A stretch of 6,822 nt of DNA from an uncultured Oribacterium sp. (GTDB lineage Bacteria; Bacillota; Clostridia; Lachnospirales; Lachnospiraceae), in NCBI GenBank assembly GCA_938030845.1, contig CALHIC010000162.1:1-6822 (forward strand), read 5' to 3'. The notes under the pieces are model-generated. The model was not told where the DNA came from. It did no database searches and saw nothing but the letters and a program-made list of their open reading frames with translations. The position numbers and the translations under genes were made by a program. Positions 1 to 5,444 of the stretch are shown here, piece after piece (within the stretch, counting starts at the first letter, position 1; the number at the start of each line of letters is the position of its first letter).

Positions 1-39
1 CTCCAAGTACCGACGGGCTCACATTGTCTTTCTTCCTCC

Positions 40-106
40 CCCCTAGCCTTCAGGCGCCTCGTACCTCATCCTCCTTCCCCTAGCCTTCAGCCGTCTCGGC
101 TCGCAT
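40..106. repeat. Two-copy degenerate tandem repeat, 37 bp period
   Basis: A 14-base string, CCCCTAGCCTTCAG, occurs exactly at 40-53 and 77-90, 37 bases apart. The similarity extends: 43-69 and 80-106 match at 21 of 27 positions. A more decayed third copy may lie near 1-24. The stretch is pyrimidine-rich on the + strand. Bases 1-137 show no other credible gene. I do not recognise the repeat family. Confidence 0.6.
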
Positions 107-137
107 TTCATTTTCTCCATTTCCCCCAAATCTCCCT

Positions 138-164
138 TAATATTTTCCCAAAGCCTGTCGATAT
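138..164 (+). promoter_or_regulatory. Sigma-28 (SigD/FliA) promoter for flgF-flgG
   Basis: TAAT at 138-141, a 15-base spacer, and GTCGATAT at 157-164 match the Bacillus SigD consensus TAAA-N15-GCCGATAT at 10 of 12 positions with the preferred spacing. Transcription would start near 171, giving a leader of roughly 37 bases before the flgF start at 208. The class of promoter fits the flagellar and chemotaxis genes that follow. The assignment rests on sequence match and context only. Confidence 0.65.
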
Positions 165-207
165 AAGAGAGAAGATTAAAGATTCTTGTCTACAGAAAGG
201 AAAAGGA

Positions 208-978
208 ATGTATCAAGGATTCTATGACTTAGCCTCCGGGATGATTACCCAAAGGAGAAATCTAAACAATATCAGTAACAACATGGTGAATATCCAGACC
301 GCCGGATATAAGAAAGACACCATGGTGAGCAGCACCTTTAAAGAAGAAATGATGATTCGGACCGGAAAATACAATAAGAAGGGACCTGAGGATTTGGCGG
401 TGGCTTCCAGAATCAAGTCCGCCTCCAAGACCTATACGGATTATGAACAGGGTTCCTATGAGCTTACGGACGGAATATACGATACCGCCATTTCCGGAAA
501 GGGATTTTTCGCGGTCAGCACCCCCCAGGGAACCCGCTATACCAGAGGAGGAGCTTTCTCCGTGGATGAAAACGGTGTGTTAGAGCTGGCAGGGGTTGGA
601 AAAGTACAGAGTGAGGAAGGTCACGATATCGTGCTTCCCAATGATAACTTTGCCATCGATCCGGACGGTTCCATCTTTGATCCCAACAGTACGGGTAATA
701 CCAGAACCGTTTACGGTACTCTGAAGGTGGTAGATTTTGCGGATTATAACGCTTTACATAAGGAGGACAATAACCTCTTTTCCACAAACCAGACAGAGCT
801 GAAAAAGCCGGCAGACAGCAGTATTAACTGGAAAATGCTGGAAAAATCCAATGTAAACATGGTGGATGAAATGACTACCATGATGAGTTCCCAAAGAGCA
901 CTGCAAAGTGCGGCACAGATGCTGAGAATGTATGACACGGTAATGGCGAAAGCCAGCTCCGATGTGGGACGAATTTAA
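208..978 (+). CDS. flgF: Flagellar basal-body rod protein, FlgF/FlhO type
   Basis: This is a 256-residue structural protein of the flagellar rod, exported by the flagellar type III system and assembled outside the membrane. The N-terminal rod-protein motif is visible as ISNNMVNIQTAGYKK (residues 22-36). The central FlgE/F/G core follows, with QGSYELTDGIYDTAISGKG (81-99), FF at 100-101 and YTRGGAFSVDENGVL (111-125). The C-terminal coiled-coil rod domain occupies about 214-256 and includes NVNMVDEMTTMMSSQRALQS (215-234). Length is close to Bacillus FlhO (about 270). The start is supported by GAAAGG at 195-200, seven bases upstream. It precedes a second rod gene by 18 bases, as flhO precedes flhP in Bacillus. 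A sigma-28 promoter lies just upstream. FlgF and FlgG are paralogues in this group, so which name goes with which copy is uncertain; membership of the family is not. Confidence 0.92.
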   Translation: MYQGFYDLASGMITQRRNLNNISNNMVNIQTAGYKKDTMVSSTFKEEMMIRTGKYNKKGPEDLAVASRIKSASKTYTDYEQGSYELTDGIYDTAISGKGFFAVSTPQGTRYTRGGAFSVDENGVLELAGVGKVQSEEGHDIVLPNDNFAIDPDGSIFDPNSTGNTRTVYGTLKVVDFADYNALHKEDNNLFSTNQTELKKPADSSINWKMLEKSNVNMVDEMTTMMSSQRALQSAAQMLRMYDTVMAKASSDVGRI

Positions 979-996
979 AGATAAGGAGAAACTAAG

Positions 997-1788
997 ATGA
1001 ATATGTCCTTTTATGTGGGGGCTCTGGGAGCAGATGCCAGCCAAAAGAAGATGGGAGTTATTTCCAATAACCTTGCCAATATCAACAATACCGCTTTTAA
1101 GCCGAAAAATGCTATTTTTTCCGAGCTGATTAACTATAACTTAAACGATTCTCCGGAAGCAAAGACCGATTTGCAGCCAGGGGCGGGAACCACAGTGGTT
1201 CGTACCAATACGGATTACAGTCCTGCGGCTTTTCATACTACGGGACAACCTAACGACTATGCTATCGGAAATGCCAATGCTTTCTTTAAATTACAGGATC
1301 CGTCCTCAGGGGAGATTACTTATACCAGAAACGGACACTTCCACGCAGGAGAAATGCCGGATGGAAAGTTCTATCTTTTTACAGAGTCCGGAAAGCATGT
1401 TTTGGATGAAAACGGAAAGAAGATGCTGGCGGATGATACTGCTTTAAAAGCGATTGAGGCGGCAGGGCAGACCGGTGGAAATACGGCAAATGCCAACAAT
1501 GCCACCGAAGAAGTAAAGCAGAAAATTGGTGTTTATACAATCAACTATCCGAGCCGATTAGTAAATAAGGGCGATAATGAGTTGGCGATTCGTCCGGGAG
1601 ACCAAAACAACAAAGATTCTGTAATACAGAATCCTATTTTGGAGTCCGGAACACTGGAAAGCTCCGGAACCGATATGGCAAAGGAAATGACCAGACTGAT
1701 TGAAAGCCAGAGAGCCTTTACCTATGCCTTAAAGATGGTTCAGACCTCCGATGAAGTGGAAGGTACCATCAACCAGCTTAGAGGATAA
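997..1788 (+). CDS. flgG: Flagellar basal-body rod protein, FlgG/FlhP type
   Basis: This is a 263-residue rod protein and the likely partner of the preceding gene in the distal rod. The N-terminal motif SNNLANINNTAFK (residues 23-35) is the rod-protein signature, with Ala where the family usually has Gly (TGFK). The core contains AIGNANAFFKLQ (89-100) and YTRNGHFHAGEMPDG (109-123). The C-terminal domain from about 216 carries ESSGTDMAKEMTRLIESQRA (221-240) and ends NQLRG. Residues 155-172 are a Gly/Asn/Ala/Thr-rich stretch (around GNTANANNATEE), probably a loop insertion in the core. The start is set by AAGGAGAA at 983-990. The end has two in-frame stops, TAA TAG at 1786-1791. It is almost certainly co-transcribed with the upstream gene. 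Confidence 0.92.
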   Translation: MNMSFYVGALGADASQKKMGVISNNLANINNTAFKPKNAIFSELINYNLNDSPEAKTDLQPGAGTTVVRTNTDYSPAAFHTTGQPNDYAIGNANAFFKLQDPSSGEITYTRNGHFHAGEMPDGKFYLFTESGKHVLDENGKKMLADDTALKAIEAAGQTGGNTANANNATEEVKQKIGVYTINYPSRLVNKGDNELAIRPGDQNNKDSVIQNPILESGTLESSGTDMAKEMTRLIESQRAFTYALKMVQTSDEVEGTINQLRG

Positions 1789-1869
1789 TAGCTAAAGACT
1801 TACTCATTCTTTCAAAGCAGAGGAACCAAGGAATGGAAGGAAAGAGAATCCAAAGGAGTGGAGTAAAGA

Positions 1870-2487
1870 ATGAAGATTAATCGTTATGAAGACATGAACC
1901 TTCAGGAACTGGATGTGATGAAGGAGATTGGCAGTATAGGAACGGGACATGCAGCAACAGCCCTTTCCCAATTACTCCAAAAAGAAGTACGGATTACCAT
2001 TCCCCAGGTGCAGATTTTGGGCTATAACGGGGCGGTAAAACGGATCGGCGATGAGGAAGAAATCGTAGGAGCCACTCTGGTGCAAATGTCCGGAGATTTA
2101 AACGGTTTGATGCTTTTCCTCTATGACCGAAACTTTGCCAATACGGTTTTGGAAAAACTGTTGGATAAGAACTACGACAAATTTGCCGAGATGGATTCCA
2201 TGGCCTTTTCCGCACTGGCGGAGGTAGGAAATATCGTCATTTGCTCCTACATCAATGCCTTCTCGGATTTGGTGCATGTGGACTTAAATCTGTCGGTACC
2301 CAGCAGTACAGTGAATATGCTGGGAGGAATTCTTACCGTTCCCATGGTGGAGTTTGGCTATGAAACGGATAAGCTGATGTACTGTAATGCGGAATTTGTC
2401 ATGGATGGCAAAAGTCTTCCCTCGTGGCTTTTGATGTTACCTGATATAAGCTCCTTGAATACGATTCTGGAAAAGCTGGGAGTGTAA
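1870..2487 (+). CDS. cheC: CheY-P phosphatase CheC
   Basis: This 205-residue protein belongs to the CheC/CheX/FliY phosphatase family. It removes phosphate from CheY-P in the cytoplasm and, with CheD, takes part in chemotactic adaptation. It shows the two-fold CheC fold with two active-site helices. The first is MKEIGSIGTGHAATALSQLL (17-36), where the usual E-x-x-N is E19 with Ser at 22. The second is SALAEVGNIVICSYINAFSD (114-133), with E118 and N121 intact. The C-terminal MLPDISSLNTILEKLG resembles the end of Bacillus CheC, and the length matches (about 209). The start is preceded by AAAGGAG at 1852-1858 and by GGAG at 1860-1863. An 81-base gap follows flgG, and cheD follows by only 3 bases. 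The unusual Ser22 may weaken the first site; the second alone could support activity. Confidence 0.93.
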   Translation: MKINRYEDMNLQELDVMKEIGSIGTGHAATALSQLLQKEVRITIPQVQILGYNGAVKRIGDEEEIVGATLVQMSGDLNGLMLFLYDRNFANTVLEKLLDKNYDKFAEMDSMAFSALAEVGNIVICSYINAFSDLVHVDLNLSVPSSTVNMLGGILTVPMVEFGYETDKLMYCNAEFVMDGKSLPSWLLMLPDISSLNTILEKLGV

Positions 2488-2490
2488 ACC

Positions 2491-2979
2491 ATGCTTTTGG
2501 AGAAACAACTCAAGGTAGGGATTGGCGACATGAAGCTAACCCGAGGAGAGGGAGTGATTATTACCTACGCTTTAGGCTCCTGTATAGGACTGGCCTTTTA
2601 TGATTCTTATATCAAGCTGGGGGCACTACTTCATATCATGTTGCCGGAACAGGTCAATTTATCGGATCCCAACGTATTCAAATATGCGGATACCGGGATT
2701 AGGGAAACCCTCCGGAAAATGGCAGCCTTCGGTATGGTGAAAAGCCGTACCACGGTGAAAATTGCAGGAGGAGCCAAGATGTTCGAAATCAGCGGAAATG
2801 CGGGCTTCGGAAATATTGGACAGCGAAATATTGAAAGTGTTAAAAAAATTCTTCGGGAAGAGGGAATACAGCTGGTGGCGGAAGACACCGGCGCAAATTA
2901 TGCAAGGACCATGAGTCTGGACACCGGAACGGGGGAAGTGTTAATACGGACCTACGGACGGGATGATGTTCGGATTTAA
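2491..2979 (+). CDS. cheD: Chemoreceptor glutamine deamidase CheD
   Basis: CheD, 162 residues, converts specific glutamines on methyl-accepting chemoreceptors to glutamate and is controlled by binding CheC. The catalytic residues known from the family are all present with correct spacing: T25 and C31 in TYALGSCIGLAFYD (25-38) and H48 in GALLHIMLP (44-52). The N-terminal VGIGDMKLTRGEG (9-21) is also typical. The GGAKMFEI segment (93-100) and the GNIGQRN segment (107-113) follow the usual family order. Length agrees with Bacillus CheD (about 166). The start codon lies 3 bases after the cheC stop. Its ribosome site GGGAG (2478-2482) is inside the cheC end, which implies translational coupling and fits the known CheC-CheD complex. 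No sign of damage. Confidence 0.95.
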   Translation: MLLEKQLKVGIGDMKLTRGEGVIITYALGSCIGLAFYDSYIKLGALLHIMLPEQVNLSDPNVFKYADTGIRETLRKMAAFGMVKSRTTVKIAGGAKMFEISGNAGFGNIGQRNIESVKKILREEGIQLVAEDTGANYARTMSLDTGTGEVLIRTYGRDDVRI

Positions 2980-3058
2980 GGATAGATAACAAACTGTAAT
3001 GCGGGCAAGAGGCTAGTCCCGGGTTCAGGGAAGAACGAAAAGGGAGAGGATTATAGAA

Positions 3059-4015
3059 ATGAAGAAGAAAAACGAAAAGGAAGGCATTTTATTAGAGTCC
3101 GGAACCAACGAAATTGAGATTATGAAGTTTCGTGTTCTGGGAGAGTTTTACGGAATCAATGTGGCTAAGGTAAAAGAAATCATGATGACTGAGAAGATTA
3201 AGCCTATGCCCCATTCTCATCCTTCCGTAGAGGGATTTTTCAAGCCGAGAGAGCAGCTGATTACCGTAATCAACCTGGCGAACTACCTGACCGGCGCTAC
3301 ACCGGAGCAGGGAGCAAGAGATCTGTTCATCATCACTCATTTTAATAAAATGATGGTAGCTTTCCGTGTGGATTCTATCGAGGGTATCAGCCGTATTTCC
3401 TGGCAGAGCATCCAGAAGCCGGATCGTACCTTGGCAAATGGTGCAGAATCCGTAGCTACCGGTATTGCTCAGTGCGATAACCAGCTGGTTACCATCTTGG
3501 ACTTCGAGAAGATTGTTGCGGAAATTTCTCCGGAAACCAGCATCCAGATTGAAGAAATCGAGCAGATGGGTGAAAGAGACATTACCACAGCACCGGTAAT
3601 CATTGCGGAGGACTCAGTACTTCTTCAGAAGATGATCGGTACTTCTTTACAGAAGGCTGGATTTAAGGATGTTAAAATCTTTAATAACGGACAGGAGTGT
3701 TGGGACTATCTTTCCTCTCTCAGGAACGATCCGGACCTTTACAGAAAGGCAAATGTCTTAATCACCGATATTGAGATGCCTATCATGGACGGACATCGTC
3801 TTACCAAGCTGGTAAAACAGGATATGCGTCTGAAGAGAATTCCTGTTGTAATCTTCTCTTCCTTAATCAACGATCAGATGCGGGTTAAGGGAAAAGAAGT
3901 AGGAGCGGACGAGCAGCTGACCAAGCCGGAAATCGGACACCTGGTAGAGGTTTTGGACGTTTTAATCAAGCGCTTCTTGGAGTCTGAGCATGCAGGCTTC
4001 AGAAACGAAGAGTAA
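3059..4015 (+). CDS. cheV: Chemotaxis coupling protein CheV (CheW-REC)
   Basis: CheV, 318 residues, joins a CheW-like domain to a response-regulator receiver. The CheW-like part (about 15-155) links chemoreceptors to the CheA kinase and includes FRVLGEFYGINVAKVKEIM (24-42) and VATGIAQCDNQLVTILDFEK (132-151). The receiver (about 178-312) is phosphorylated by CheA for adaptation. It keeps the acidic pair E184/D185, phosphoacceptor D237 in LITDIEMPIMDG (234-245), the conserved Ser at 267 in VVIFSSL, and K289 in LTKP. Length is slightly above Bacillus CheV (about 303). The ribosome site AGGGAGAGGA is at 3041-3050. It lies 79 bases after cheD and is probably in the same operon; I see no clear promoter in that gap. 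The stop codon falls inside the first, decayed copy of a 30-31 bp repeat that continues downstream. Confidence 0.96.
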   Translation: MKKKNEKEGILLESGTNEIEIMKFRVLGEFYGINVAKVKEIMMTEKIKPMPHSHPSVEGFFKPREQLITVINLANYLTGATPEQGARDLFIITHFNKMMVAFRVDSIEGISRISWQSIQKPDRTLANGAESVATGIAQCDNQLVTILDFEKIVAEISPETSIQIEEIEQMGERDITTAPVIIAEDSVLLQKMIGTSLQKAGFKDVKIFNNGQECWDYLSSLRNDPDLYRKANVLITDIEMPIMDGHRLTKLVKQDMRLKRIPVVIFSSLINDQMRVKGKEVGADEQLTKPEIGHLVEVLDVLIKRFLESEHAGFRNEE

Positions 4016-4029
4016 TCAGGAAAAAATTC

Positions 4030-4137
4030 ACTGAACGGTAGAGTAGTTTGGAAAGTTTTACGGAACGGCAGAGTATGCCGAGTGGCTTATACTGAACAGT
4101 AGAGAATGTTAGAAAAATTTCACTGGACAGAAGTGAA
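4030..4137. repeat. Four-copy 30-31 bp periodic repeat after cheV
   Basis: A 16-base core recurs at 4030-4045 (ACTGAACGGTAGAGTA), 4060-4075 (ACGGAACGGCAGAGTA), 4091-4106 (ACTGAACAGTAGAGAA) and 4122-4137 (ACTGGACAGAAGTGAA). The start-to-start spacings are 30, 31 and 31 bases, about three helical turns. Copies 2 and 3 each match copy 1 at 14 of 16 positions; copy 4 matches at 11. The sequence between cores is also partly shared, with G/A-rich then T-rich runs. A weaker zeroth copy appears to start near 4000, inside the end of cheV. It is not a CRISPR array, since there are no unrelated spacers. I do not recognise the family. Confidence 0.65.
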
Positions 4138-4147
4138 AAGATATAAT
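4119..4147 (+). promoter_or_regulatory. Probable sigma-A promoter in the cheV downstream gap
   Basis: TTCACT at 4119-4124 (4 of 6 to TTGACA), a 17-base spacer and a perfect TATAAT at 4142-4147 form a good sigma-A promoter. It overlaps the last copy of the repeat. Transcription would start near 4154, giving either a short RNA of about 60 bases ending at the hairpin at 4185-4216 or, with read-through, a leader of about 114 bases for the gene at 4268. Confidence 0.45.
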
Positions 4148-4184
4148 AAGAATTGAGATGGACCAAGGACGGAGGAGCACTTTC

Positions 4185-4216
4185 AGGAAGAAAGAAGTTC
4201 TTTCGTCCTTTTTGTT
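4185..4216 (+). terminator. Rho-independent terminator between cheV and the surface-protein gene
   Basis: AGGA (4185-4188) pairs with TCCT (4206-4209), and GAAAG (4190-4194) pairs with CTTTC (4200-4204) around the loop AAGTT, with one mismatched pair between the two stems. A T-rich tail, TTTTGTT, follows at 4210-4216. The bases CGTCCTT at 4204-4210 could instead pair perfectly with AAGGACG at 4165-4171, an alternative fold ending at the same T run. It would end the cheV transcript or act as a leader terminator for the next gene. Confidence 0.55.
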
Positions 4217-4224
4217 CAATATAC

Positions 4225-4253
4225 TATACATTGGATTTTGAATTGGGTATAAT
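4225..4253 (+). promoter_or_regulatory. Possible sigma-A promoter next to the surface-protein gene
   Basis: TATACA at 4225-4230 (4 of 6 to TTGACA), 17 bases, and a perfect TATAAT at 4248-4253. The difficulty is position: transcription would start near 4260, after the ribosome site GGAGGAG (4254-4260), leaving almost no leader. The -35 box overlaps a near-palindrome, CAATATA-CTA-TACATTG (4217-4233), which could be an operator. The element may therefore be fortuitous, with the real promoter upstream at 4119-4147. Confidence 0.3.
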
Positions 4254-4267
4254 GGAGGAGATAAGGG

Positions 4268-5374
4268 ATGAAGATTAAAGGATTTATGCAGAAGGAGACA
4301 AAGACTCTTTCCCGAAAAGGAAAGGACGCTTTGTCCCGTTGTCGCTTTTCCAAAAAGGGTGTAGCTTTCCTGTTTGGTCTTTCCGCATTGTGCTTATCCG
4401 CAGTGCCTGCCTTTGCAGAGGTCAGTGCTTCGGACGGAGAATGGGTGCAGCAGGGGGAATCTTGGTATTTTATGCTGGGGCCCAATACTCCGTTGGAAAA
4501 TGAGTGGATTAACTATAACGGGCAGTCCTACCATATCGGAAGCGGCGGCCTGATGACCACAGGAAAGTATGTGGATCCGGAAGACAAGACAGAGTACTTC
4601 TTCGATCAGGACGGAAGACTTTTGGAAGAAGAGTTTTCCAAGGACGGTAAGACCTATATCGGGAAGGAAGGAAAAGAGCTTGTAAACTTCAACAAGTATC
4701 GTCAGATGCTTAGGGAAGAGCTGGAAAAGGACAAGACCAAGGACTTCGGAAAGAAGCAGGCGGTGGATGTGGCGGATCCTGAAAGCTCCGAAAAGACGCT
4801 TACCGGAGAGGAAGTTTTTCCAAAATCCTTTGCTTTAATCGATATGGATCAGGACGGCTATAAGGATCTTGTTCTTTATAAAGAAGCCGTGGAAGAGGGA
4901 AAAGAAGAACCGAAATCCGTATTATCCGTTATCCTCTATCAAGAGAAGTTACCAGAGCAGAAGGGAAGTTCTGTAGCACAGAACAAGGAGAGAAGCCTTG
5001 CGGCCCTTTTAGAAGAGGAAGCCAACGGCGCTTATCAGGTAGAACTGAGAAAGAACAATTTAACGGGAGAGCCGGTAGTTTATCGGCATAACGGAAACAG
5101 TGATTCCATTTTCCGTGTCACAAAGAATGCGGGATTGGAGCAGATTTTCTCCCTGTCTACCGGGGCAAATGCCTACGGAGACCCGGAGTATCGTTCATTT
5201 TCCGACAGTATCTCCCAATCCTTGTACCAAAGTGAGCTGCTGACCTTGAAGAACCAATACGGGGAAAGCTATCCGGGAAAGCGTTTTAATCTGGATGAGG
5301 CAGGTATCACCGAGGGCTTAAAGAACTTTACAAAGGAAGAACTTTCTTTCTATTCATCACAGGAAGATGCATAA
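4268..5374 (+). CDS. Secreted protein with cell-wall-binding repeats
   Basis: This is a 368-residue exported protein of unknown specific function. The N-terminus has a long basic region (about 1-30), a hydrophobic core (31-47) and an AFA cleavage motif at 48-50, so a signal peptidase I site is likely after residue 50. Residues 58-138 resemble choline/cell-wall-binding repeats: EWVQQGESWYFM (58-69), EWINYNGQSYHIGSGGLMTT (79-98), TEYFFDQDGRLLEE (108-121) and GKTYIGKEGKELV (127-139). Such repeats usually hold proteins on wall polymers. Residues 189-201 contain ALIDMDQDGYKDL, a DxDxDG loop like those of EF-hand or dockerin-type calcium sites, but with Leu at the twelfth position. The remainder (205-368) is hydrophilic and I cannot name it; no catalytic motif is evident. 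GGAGGAG at 4254-4260 supports this start; Met7 is a weaker alternative. Repeats suggest surface location; the link to chemotaxis is only by position. Confidence 0.8.
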   Translation: MKIKGFMQKETKTLSRKGKDALSRCRFSKKGVAFLFGLSALCLSAVPAFAEVSASDGEWVQQGESWYFMLGPNTPLENEWINYNGQSYHIGSGGLMTTGKYVDPEDKTEYFFDQDGRLLEEEFSKDGKTYIGKEGKELVNFNKYRQMLREELEKDKTKDFGKKQAVDVADPESSEKTLTGEEVFPKSFALIDMDQDGYKDLVLYKEAVEEGKEEPKSVLSVILYQEKLPEQKGSSVAQNKERSLAALLEEEANGAYQVELRKNNLTGEPVVYRHNGNSDSIFRVTKNAGLEQIFSLSTGANAYGDPEYRSFSDSISQSLYQSELLTLKNQYGESYPGKRFNLDEAGITEGLKNFTKEELSFYSSQEDA

Positions 5375-5386
5375 GAAAAATCTTTT

Positions 5387-5426
5387 CCCTAAGCATGCTG
5401 TTTCGTTTGCTTAGTCAGGATTTTTT
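5387..5426 (+). terminator. Rho-independent terminator after the surface-protein gene
   Basis: CTAAGC (5389-5394) pairs with GCTTAG (5409-5414) around a 14-base loop. The stem can extend with CC (5387-5388) to GG (5418-5419) across a three-base bulge. Six T follow at 5421-5426. The loop is large and the bulge weakens the stem, so read-through into the ParA gene is possible. No convincing separate promoter for that gene was seen in the 70-base gap. Confidence 0.5.
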
Positions 5427-5431
5427 GATGC

Positions 5432-5438
5432 AGGGAGG
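5432..5438 (+). promoter_or_regulatory. Ribosome binding site deciding a TTG start
   Basis: AGGGAGG lies six bases before TTG at 5445-5447. The only nearby ATG (5428) is out of frame. Translation from TTG yields MSIIITVSNQKGGVGKTTT, the normal beginning of ParA/Soj proteins, so the start codon is TTG. Confidence 0.8.
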
Positions 5439-5444
5439 TTCATT

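Noticed and set aside
515..787. Minus-strand open frame of 90 codons inside flgF
   Set aside because: Opposite a clear FlgF family gene; composition rich in Trp, Tyr, Arg and Pro is typical of a shadow frame.
2999..3024. Weak hairpin CGGG...CCCG between cheD and cheV
   Set aside because: Four-base stem, large loop and no T run; not supported as a terminator or riboswitch.
4058..4084. Sigma-28-like site (TTAC, 15 bases, GCCGAGTG) before the surface-protein gene
   Set aside because: Only GCCGA matches well; the -35 part and the end of the -10 do not, and it lies inside the periodic repeat.
4030..4137. CRISPR array
   Set aside because: The repeats are degenerate, only 16-base cores with partly similar intervening sequence, four copies, and no cas gene.
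4158..4241. 27-residue + strand frame (MDQGRRSTF...) across the terminator hairpin, a possible leader peptide
   Set aside because: No convincing ribosome site before the ATG, and no run of regulatory codons; the hairpin explains the sequence better.
4379..4396. Cys42 of the surface protein as a lipoprotein attachment site
   Set aside because: The residues before it (SAL) do not fit a lipobox, and a clear AFA signal peptidase I site follows at 48-50.
5428..5430. ATG upstream of parA as the start codon
   Set aside because: It is out of frame with the ATPase; TTG at 5445 has a well-placed ribosome site and gives the family N-terminus.
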